In this document: piece by piece, positions 1 through 3,681 of the stretch
Layout of the letters: each line of letters starts with the position of its first letter
How positions within the stretch are numbered: the first letter of the stretch is position 1
NCBI GenBank assembly: GCA_016195205.1
Contig: JACQAB010000214.1
Coordinates: 1 to 5,690, forward strand
From: Pseudomonadota bacterium
GTDB lineage: Bacteria > Pseudomonadota > Alphaproteobacteria > UBA9219 > RGZA01
Direction of reading: 5' to 3'
DNA length: 5,690 nucleotides
Made by a program: the position numbers and the translations under genes
The notes under the pieces: generated by a model
Database searches by the model: none
What the model was told of the DNA's origin: nothing
Seen by the model: the letters and a program-made list of their open reading frames with translations, nothing else

Positions 1-473
1 CCGGCCTCGTGGAAAAAGCCGTGGCCGAAATTGACCAGATCGAGGCCGGCAGGCTTGCCGCCAAAATGCACAAGGGCCGTTTTGATTTCGACGATCTGGC
101 CGCGCAGCTGAAGCAGATGCAGAAAATGGGTGGCCTTGGCGGCATCGCCGCGCTGCTGCCGGGCGCGGGCAAAATAAAAGACGCCATGCAGAACGCCAAC
201 GTCGATGAAAAAACGATCCGCCGCCAGCAGGCGATTATCTCGTCCATGACGCGCGAGGAACGCCGCGACGTGGATCTGCTGAACGCCTCGCGCAAGCGGC
301 GCATTGCCAAGGGTTCGGGCATGCAAGTGCAGGACATCAACCGCCTCATCAAGCAATTCCTGTCGATGCGCGAGATGATGAAGAAGATGAAGAAAATGGG
401 GGCTGGGGGGCTAAGGGGCTTGGGGACTCAGGGATTGGAGAATCTTTTTCCGCCTAGCCCCCGAGCCCCCTAG
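1..473 (+). CDS. ffh: Signal recognition particle protein Ffh, C-terminal part (5' end outside window)
   Basis: This is the 3' part of the SRP54-type GTPase that binds 4.5S/SRP RNA and signal peptides and delivers nascent membrane proteins to FtsY. The reading frame is open from the window edge (frame of position 3) to a TAG at 471-473. Only the end of the NG domain and the M domain are present. Visible marks are the linker RFDFDDLAAQLKQMQKMGG, the Met/Gly-rich finger loop region (KMGGLGGIAALLPG), and the RNA-binding helix-turn-helix core SRKRRIAKGSGMQVQDINR. A Met/Lys-rich helix (MREMMKKMKKMG) follows. About the last 23 residues (roughly AGGLRGLGTQGLENLF to PRAP) are encoded by a G/C-rich palindromic repeat rather than by a normal Ffh tail. 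The family assignment is secure. That the tail was acquired or replaced by the repeat is inference. rpsP starts 46 bases downstream. Confidence 0.96.
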   Translation, partial: GLVEKAVAEIDQIEAGRLAAKMHKGRFDFDDLAAQLKQMQKMGGLGGIAALLPGAGKIKDAMQNANVDEKTIRRQQAIISSMTREERRDVDLLNASRKRRIAKGSGMQVQDINRLIKQFLSMREMMKKMKKMGAGGLRGLGTQGLENLFPPSPRAP

Positions 474-488
474 TCCCTTAGCCCCTAG
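398..488. repeat. G/C-rich imperfect palindromic repeat, copy 1 (end of ffh / rpsP leader)
   Basis: A G-rich left arm (398-433) faces a C-rich right arm (454-488) across a short A/T-containing middle (434-453). The reverse complement of the right arm (ctaggggctaagggactag...) matches the left arm (ctaaggggcttggggactca...) with a few mismatches and one-base shifts, so the region can form a long hairpin or cruciform. Both arms are built from short units of the type CTAGGGG/CTAAGGGACT. A related element lies at 3566-3681. The left arm and most of the right arm are inside the ffh frame, and the ffh TAG stop lies in the right arm. No T-run follows the stem, so it is not a typical intrinsic terminator. 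Confidence 0.8.
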
Positions 489-519
489 AAGTTTAACCAC
501 CAGCAAAGGAGTAAGTAAC

Positions 520-936
520 ATGTCGCTTAAAATCAGACTCGCGCGCGGCGGGGCCAAGAACCGCGCTTATTTCTCGATCGTCGTGGCCGATGGGCGCAGC
601 CCGCGCGACGGCCGCTTCATCGAAAAAATCGGCGCCTATGATCCGCTGCTGAAGCAGGATGATCCCAAGCGCTTCACCCTGGATGTGGAACGCGCCAAGC
701 ATTGGATGAGCAAGGGCGCGCAACCTTCGGAGCGCGTGCAGCACTTCCTGTTCAAGCTGGGCGCCGGGCCTAAGCCCGAAATCCGCCTCACGCCGAAAAA
801 ATCGGCGCCGCGGGCCAAGACGCAGGAACGCCTGAAGCTGGCCGCGGAAGCAACTGAAAAAGCCAAATCCGATGCCGCCAAGCCGGCCGAAGCTTCGGCC
901 GCCGAAGCGCCCGCGCCCGAAGCCGCGCAGGCTTGA
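520..936 (+). CDS. rpsP: 30S ribosomal protein S16
   Basis: S16 is a small-subunit protein that binds 16S rRNA early in 30S assembly. The N-terminal 80 or so residues are canonical: MSLKIRLARGGAKNRAYFSI, followed by VVADGRSPRDGRFIEKIGAY, DPL, and a region ending in WMSKGAQPSERVQHFLFKLG. The core is followed by an unstructured tail of about 55 residues rich in Ala, Lys, Glu and Pro (ends APEAAQA). Tails of this kind are common in alphaproteobacterial S16 and absent from the roughly 82-residue E. coli protein. The start is supported by a strong Shine-Dalgarno AAAGGAG (505-511), 8 bases before ATG. It begins the rpsP-rimM-trmD cluster, and rimM follows after 9 bases. Confidence 0.98.
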   Translation: MSLKIRLARGGAKNRAYFSIVVADGRSPRDGRFIEKIGAYDPLLKQDDPKRFTLDVERAKHWMSKGAQPSERVQHFLFKLGAGPKPEIRLTPKKSAPRAKTQERLKLAAEATEKAKSDAAKPAEASAAEAPAPEAAQA

Positions 937-945
937 GGCGAAGGC

Positions 946-1554
946 ATGAAGCCGGAACGGCTCATCTGCGTGGGGCAAATTCTTGGCGCCCATGGCGTAA
1001 AGGGCGAAGTGAAGCTGAAAAGCTTTACGCTCAACCCGCGCGACATCCTGCGCTATGCCCCGCTCTGCGACGAAAAAGCCATGCGCGAATTCGCCTTGAA
1101 AATTCGCGGCGGGGTGGGCGCGGTGTTTATCGCCACGCTCACCGGCGTGGCTGATCGCACCATGGCGGACAAACTGAAAGGCGTGAAGCTTTTCGCGCCG
1201 GCGCAGCGCCGCCCGAAACCCGGGAAAGGCCGCTTTTACCTGGACGACCTGCCCGGGCTGGCGGCGGTGGATGAGAAGGGCAAAGCGGTGGGAAAAGTCA
1301 CCGGCGTGTTCAATTTCGGCGCGGGGGATATTCTGGCGGTGGAGAATGAAGCCGGCCGCGAATGGTTGCTGCCTTTCAAAAAACCCTTCGCCGCGAAGCC
1401 GGACATGGAAAAATCCCGGATTGAAGTGAATATTCCGGAAGATTATCCATTCTCTCAAAAAGCAGAAAAGAAGGTTTTTAAGAAAAAACATAAACATAAG
1501 AATGGTCATGCCCGCGAAGGCGGGCATCCACGAAAAACGACGGAAGAAATATGA
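946..1554 (+). CDS. rimM: Ribosome maturation factor RimM, with repeat-encoded C-terminal tail
   Basis: RimM is a cytosolic 16S rRNA processing/30S assembly factor that acts with S19 and the 30S head. The N-terminal RimM domain begins at RLICVGQILGAHGVKGEVKL. The PRC-barrel domain is visible from about residue 98 (GRFYLDDLPGLAAVDEKGKA, then VGKVTGVFNFGAGDILAVEN), and ends with WLLPFKK and IEVNIPEDY. A usual RimM would end about there (170-180 residues). This one continues with a Lys-rich, AT-rich stretch (KAEKKVFKKKHKHK) and then NGHAREGGHPRKTTEEI, which is largely the translation of a palindromic repeat (1504-1533). Its likely SD is GAGG at 935-938, overlapping the rpsP stop. Its TGA stop (1552-1554) overlaps the next gene's ATG, so translation of the two is probably coupled. 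The family call is secure; the acquired tail is inferred. Confidence 0.96.
   Translation: MKPERLICVGQILGAHGVKGEVKLKSFTLNPRDILRYAPLCDEKAMREFALKIRGGVGAVFIATLTGVADRTMADKLKGVKLFAPAQRRPKPGKGRFYLDDLPGLAAVDEKGKAVGKVTGVFNFGAGDILAVENEAGREWLLPFKKPFAAKPDMEKSRIEVNIPEDYPFSQKAEKKVFKKKHKHKNGHAREGGHPRKTTEEI
1504..1533. repeat. Short palindromic repeat, left copy flanking the nuclease gene
   Basis: The 30-base unit contains a perfect hairpin: ATGCCCGC (1508-1515), loop GAAG, GCGGGCAT (1520-1527). It belongs to the widespread class of intergenic repeats whose translations read PAFAGM or HAREGGHP. Here it is in frame with rimM and encodes its tail. Its full reverse complement is present in two blocks at 1847-1864 and 1937-1948, giving an inverted pair around the GIY-YIG gene. 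Confidence 0.88.
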
Positions 1555-1844
1555 GCCGCCACTATTGCGTATATATTATGACCAATAAACCAAATGGCAT
1601 TTTATATATCGGTGTCACCAGTAATTTACCCCGGCGAGTTTATGAACATCAGAAAGACCTCTTCGAAGGATTCACTAAACGGTATGGTTTAAAGTTTTTA
1701 GTTTATTATGAGATTTACCCAACACCGTATGAAGCTATTCAGGCCGAAAAACGAATGAAAAAGTGGAACCGGGCCTGGAAAGTAAGGCGAATTCTAAAGA
1801 TGAATCCAGACTGGAAAGACCTCTCTCGGGATATGATAGATTGA
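1551..1844 (+). CDS. Small GIY-YIG domain nuclease (COG2827/UPF0213-like)
   Basis: This 97-residue protein is essentially one GIY-YIG catalytic domain and has the normal length for its family. The GIY element is degenerate (VYI, residues 7-9). The YIG element is intact (Y19-I20-G21), followed by the conserved Arg (R29) and His (H33) in TSNLPRRVYEH. Next come the family block FTKRYGLKFLVYYE (41-54) and AEKRMKKWNRAWK (65-77), whose E66 is the probable metal-binding Glu. The end, MNPDWKDLSRDM, is also typical. Such proteins are predicted or known DNA endonucleases, but the cellular role of this single-domain family is poorly defined. The start ATG overlaps the rimM TGA (ATGA), with GGAAG at 1542-1546 as SD, so it is probably translated by coupling. 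It is much richer in A+T than its neighbours, which suggests horizontal origin. All apparent catalytic residues are retained, so it is not an obvious relic. Confidence 0.92.
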   Translation: MSRHYCVYIMTNKPNGILYIGVTSNLPRRVYEHQKDLFEGFTKRYGLKFLVYYEIYPTPYEAIQAEKRMKKWNRAWKVRRILKMNPDWKDLSRDMID

Positions 1845-1846
1845 AA

Positions 1847-1948
1847 TCGTGGATGCCCGCCTTCCGCCTTCGCCCTTCGGGCTACAGCGTGATCTGTTGA
1901 GAAACAGGACACGCCGTAGCTTTAGCGGAGGCGGTCGCGGGCATGACC
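1847..1948. repeat. Palindromic repeat, right (inverted, interrupted) copy
   Basis: Positions 1847-1864 (TCGTGGATGCCCGCCTTC) plus 1937-1948 (GCGGGCATGACC) together reproduce the exact reverse complement of the left copy at 1504-1533. The two blocks are separated by 72 unrelated bases (1865-1936). Outer pairing ATGCCCGC/GCGGGCAT (1853-1860 with 1937-1944) still holds, so the whole 102 bases can fold as one long stem. It starts 2 bases after the nuclease stop codon and lies 27 bases upstream of trmD. Confidence 0.85.
1865..1936. repeat. Second palindromic element nested inside the right repeat
   Basis: The 72-base insert has imperfect inverted ends. The left end (CGCCTTCGC...GCTACAGCG, 1865-1889) matches the reverse complement of the right end (CGCCTCCGCTAAAGCTACGG and onward, complement of about 1912-1934), apart from a short internal length difference and a few mismatches. 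The centre contains a small perfect hairpin, CTGTT-GAGA-AACAG (1894-1907). It looks like a small nonautonomous palindromic element that entered the loop of the outer repeat. It could also be that the longer form is simply a compound member of the same repeat family. Confidence 0.65.
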
Positions 1949-1961
1949 TTATCCTGGTGAA

Positions 1962-1979
1962 ATGAGATTTCTCTCATGA
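1962..1979 (+). promoter_or_regulatory. Hairpin and 5-codon mini-ORF at the trmD start
   Basis: ATGAGA (1962-1967) and TCTCAT (1972-1977) are perfectly complementary around a TTTC loop, so the first two bases of the trmD ATG and its only weak SD-like bases (TGAGA) lie in a 6-bp stem. The same bases form a mini-ORF, ATG AGA TTT CTC TCA TGA, whose TGA overlaps the trmD ATG as ATGA. Either could tie trmD translation to upstream ribosome traffic. The structure is visible; function is inference, and the stem is short and A/T-rich. Confidence 0.35.
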
Positions 1980-2683
1980 CGCAGACGCCCCTCTGGCAAG
2001 TACATGTCTTGACCCTGTTCCCGGAAATGTTTCCGGGGCCGCTGGGCTTTTCGCTGCCGGGCAAGGCGCTGGAATCGGGAATCTGGAAACTGCACGCGCA
2101 TCAGCTACGCGATTTTGCCTTCGATAAGCACCACAAGGTGGATGACACGCCCTATGGCGGCGGCTCGGGCATGGTGATGCTGGCCGAAGTGATTGACGCC
2201 GCCCTGAACGCCCCGCCCAAAACCGCGCGGAAAATCTATCTCTCCCCGCGCGGGCGCAGGCTGGATCAGGCGTTGTTGAAAGAACTTTCCGCCACGCCCG
2301 AAATCGCGCTGCTATGCGGGCGCTATGAGGGGCTGGACCAGCGCGTGATCGAGGCGCAGGGTTTGGAAGAAATCAGCCTCGGCGATTTCGTGCTGGCGGG
2401 CGGGGAAATCCCCGCGCTGGCGCTGATCGAGGGCGCGGTGCGGCTTCTGCCCGGCGTGCTGGGCAACGAGGCGGCTTTGGGGGAAGAAAGCTTCGCCGCG
2501 GGCCTTTTGGAATATCCGCAATACACGCGGCCCGCCCTGTGGCGGGGCCGCGCCGTGCCCGAAGTGCTGCTGCAGGGCGACCATGCCAAGGTGAAGGAAT
2601 GGCGGTTAAAGCAGGCCGAAGCGTTAACGAAGGAAAAACGCCAGGATTTGTGGGAGGTATACAGAAAACCTAAAAACTCTTGA
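1976..2683 (+). CDS. trmD: tRNA (guanine-N1-)-methyltransferase TrmD
   Basis: TrmD is the SPOUT-family enzyme that uses S-adenosylmethionine to make m1G37 in tRNAs with G36, preventing +1 frameshifts; it is cytosolic and dimeric. Visible motifs are VLTLFPEMF near the start, VDDTPYGGGSGMVM (55-68), IYLSPRGRRLDQ (87-98), LLCGRYEGLDQRVIE (112-126) and the knot/AdoMet loop ISLGDFVLAGGEIPAL (133-148). These are followed by RLLPGVLGN (156-164, with R156 matching catalytic Arg154 of E. coli) and LLEYPQYTRP. At 235 residues it is a little shorter than the 255 of E. coli, with the loss at the C-terminus. By my alignment the residue matching catalytic Asp169 of the E. coli/H. influenzae enzymes is Glu171. 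It has only a weak SD, behind the repeat and mini-ORF. It follows rimM in function but is separated from it by the nuclease cassette. Confidence 0.97.
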   Translation: MTQTPLWQVHVLTLFPEMFPGPLGFSLPGKALESGIWKLHAHQLRDFAFDKHHKVDDTPYGGGSGMVMLAEVIDAALNAPPKTARKIYLSPRGRRLDQALLKELSATPEIALLCGRYEGLDQRVIEAQGLEEISLGDFVLAGGEIPALALIEGAVRLLPGVLGNEAALGEESFAAGLLEYPQYTRPALWRGRAVPEVLLQGDHAKVKEWRLKQAEALTKEKRQDLWEVYRKPKNS

Positions 2684-2739
2684 TCCGCGGCTTTTAGTGG
2701 CTGAAAATAAATCCATAACTGATTTATAGGGAGTAACCC

Positions 2740-2991
2740 ATGCAGGTGATGCAAAGAATAGCGGATGGCGTCGATTTCTTTAAAGCCAATTGGGATTGGA
2801 TGGCCATCGTGGTTGGAACAATATCTCTCTACCATGTTATTGTTCATCCAAGCCCGGAAGTAGAGCGTGAAGTAGAGCGTAGAGTACGAGAACGTGAACT
2901 TGCAGCGCAAAGGCGTGAACTTGAAAAGCAAAAGTTTCACCGTTCCCCGCCGGTTCCAGATATCCCGCGCCGCCGGTTTCCTGCTCCTTGA
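2740..2991 (+). CDS. Hypothetical small single-pass membrane protein with charged coiled coil
   Basis: I do not recognise a family for this 83-residue protein. A good SD (AGGGAG, 2728-2733) lies 6 bases before the ATG and resembles the SDs of rpsP and rplS (GGAGTAA...), which supports real translation. Residues about 20-35 (WMAIVVGTISLYHVIV) form one likely transmembrane segment. Residues about 39-65 are a highly charged Glu/Arg-rich helix (PEVEREVERRVRERELAAQR and onward), probably a coiled coil. The tail is Pro/Arg-rich (SPPVPDIPRRRFPAP). Arg/Lys-rich sequence after the membrane segment suggests an N-out/C-in topology. Composition is lower in G+C (about 47% over 2761-2940) than the flanking housekeeping genes, hinting at a recent or fast-evolving origin. 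It sits between trmD and rplS, where it is not part of the classical cluster. Confidence 0.7.
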   Translation: MQVMQRIADGVDFFKANWDWMAIVVGTISLYHVIVHPSPEVEREVERRVRERELAAQRRELEKQKFHRSPPVPDIPRRRFPAP

Positions 2992-3084
2992 ATGATCTGC
3001 GCCGCTTCCTGGCACCGTCTGCAAGACAATGATTTGTTGTACCCCAACCTCCTTGGCGGCGATGCGGCCCCTTAATGGCTTAAC

Positions 3085-3141
3085 CGGGCGATAAATTAAG
3101 CCTTTCCGGCCTAATTGCCGGTTGCAAAACCGCCCGTTTTT
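3085..3141 (+). terminator. Structured rplS leader: possible terminator or r-protein leader
   Basis: CGGGCG (3085-3090) can pair with CGCCCG (3131-3136), followed by TTTTT (3137-3141), resembling an intrinsic terminator with a long loop. Inside are two mutually exclusive hairpins: AATTAAGCC/GGCCTAATT (3094-3102 with 3108-3116, one mismatch) and CCGGC/GCCGG (3106-3110 with 3117-3121). It lies in the 185-base gap between the small membrane protein gene and rplS. It could end upstream transcription or act as an attenuator/autoregulatory leader for L19. I cannot choose between these from one sequence. Confidence 0.35.
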
Positions 3142-3151
3142 GTGGTTATTA
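3122..3151 (+). promoter_or_regulatory. Weak candidate sigma-70-type promoter for rplS
   Basis: TTGCAA (3122-3127, 4 of 6 to TTGACA) is followed after 18 bases by TTATTA (3146-3151). The position just after the structured region and upstream of rplS makes sense for a separate rplS promoter. The -10 match is poor and the spacing is slightly long, so this is only a candidate. If it is active, the transcript would start shortly before the SD and would lack the upstream leader structure. Confidence 0.2.
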
Positions 3152-3176
3152 GGGGCTCGTTGCGAGGAGTAACAAC

Positions 3177-3566
3177 GTGAACTTGCTGAAGAAGATCGAA
3201 CAGAAGGAAATCGAACGGCTGCGTTCAGGCGCCGCCGCCATCCCCGATTTCGCCCCCGGCGACACCCTGCGCGTCAATGTGCGCGTGATTGAGGGTACCG
3301 GCGAGGCGCGCGAGCGCATCCAGGCCTATGAAGGCGTGTGCGTGGCGCGCAAGAACGCGGGGTTAAATTCCTCCTTCACCGTGCGCAAAATTTCATTCGG
3401 CGAAGGCGTGGAACGCGTGTTCCCCCTGCACAGCCCGCGCGTGGAATCCATCACCGTGGTGCGCAAGGGCGAAGTGCGCCGCGCCAAGCTGTATTACCTG
3501 CGCGCCCGCCGCGGTAAGTCTGCGCGTATTACGGAAAAGCAGAGCGACGAGGCCGGCGAAGAATAG
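3177..3566 (+). CDS. rplS: 50S ribosomal protein L19
   Basis: L19 lies at the 30S-50S interface (bridge B8 region). The 129-residue protein is full length. Visible family blocks are the N-terminal helix (LLKKIEQKEIERL), FAPGDTLRVNVRVIEGTGEA, RERIQAYEGVCVARKN, SSFTVRKISFGEGVERVFPL, HSPRVESITVVRKGEVRRAK and LYYLRARRGKSARI. A short acidic end (SDEAGEE) follows. The start is GTG, chosen because GAGGAG (3164-3169) lies 7 bases upstream and the product begins like other L19 proteins. Its TAG stop (3564-3566) touches the left arm of a G-rich palindromic repeat. It is separated from trmD by the small membrane protein gene and a structured gap. Confidence 0.98.
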   Translation: MNLLKKIEQKEIERLRSGAAAIPDFAPGDTLRVNVRVIEGTGEARERIQAYEGVCVARKNAGLNSSFTVRKISFGEGVERVFPLHSPRVESITVVRKGEVRRAKLYYLRARRGKSARITEKQSDEAGEE

Positions 3567-3681
3567 GGGGCTTAGGGACTCGGGGGCTTGGGGCTAGGGC
3601 TTCCAAGATTTTCTAAATTCCATCTTAATTCCCTATTCTTATGGCTCCCTGAGTCGCCTAGCCCCTCAGCCCCCTAGCCCC
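3566..3681. repeat. G/C-rich imperfect palindromic repeat, copy 2 (rplS / transaminase gap)
   Basis: The left arm (3566-3599) has G-runs of 5, 3, 5, 4 and 3 separated by CTTA, ACTC, CTT and CTA. The right arm (about 3643-3681) is C-rich and largely complementary to it. An AT-rich spacer of about 43 bases (3600-3642) separates the arms. The left arm (cttagggactcgggggctt) is clearly related to the complement of the copy 1 right arm (ctaagggactagggggctc). The element fills the whole gap between two genes: its first base is the last base of the rplS stop codon and its last C precedes the next ATG. Confidence 0.78.

Larger units (their letters stand above)
1504..1948. mobile_element. Candidate repeat-bounded cassette carrying a GIY-YIG nuclease
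   Basis: A 445-base unit consists of a left palindromic repeat, one AT-rich nuclease gene on the + strand, and an inverted right repeat. It is inserted between rimM and trmD, which are usually adjacent. The base composition changes sharply: the nuclease gene is about 39% G+C (116 of 294 bases counted) against about 63% in a sampled trmD line. I see no transposase and no clear target-site duplication. Bases just outside both repeats are only loosely similar (ATAAGAAT left, and ATAAG on the complement of the right side). The boundaries and composition are observed; mobility of the unit is inference. The alternative is an independently acquired nuclease gene with repeats that settled on both sides. 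Confidence 0.5.

Noticed and set aside
398..488. Intrinsic terminator of ffh
   Set aside because: There is a long GC-rich stem but no T-run after it, and the stem overlaps the ffh coding sequence. It fits a repeat-family member better.
493..1527. Long - strand open frame of 344 codons opposite rpsP and rimM
   Set aside because: It is antisense to two certain genes with GC-biased codons, has low-complexity Arg/Phe/Gly-rich composition, and its MPAFAGMT start is just the complement of the palindromic repeat.
1504..1948. CRISPR array
   Set aside because: There are only two inverted copies of one palindrome around a gene, with no direct repeats and no regular spacers.
2323..3024. - strand open frame of 233 codons across trmD and the small protein gene
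   Set aside because: It is antisense to trmD and to a gene with its own good ribosome binding site. It shows no domain or SD of its own.
2992..3084. Additional small gene or RNA gene between the small membrane protein and rplS
   Set aside because: I see no open frame with an SD and no tRNA-like or other recognisable RNA fold in this part of the gap.
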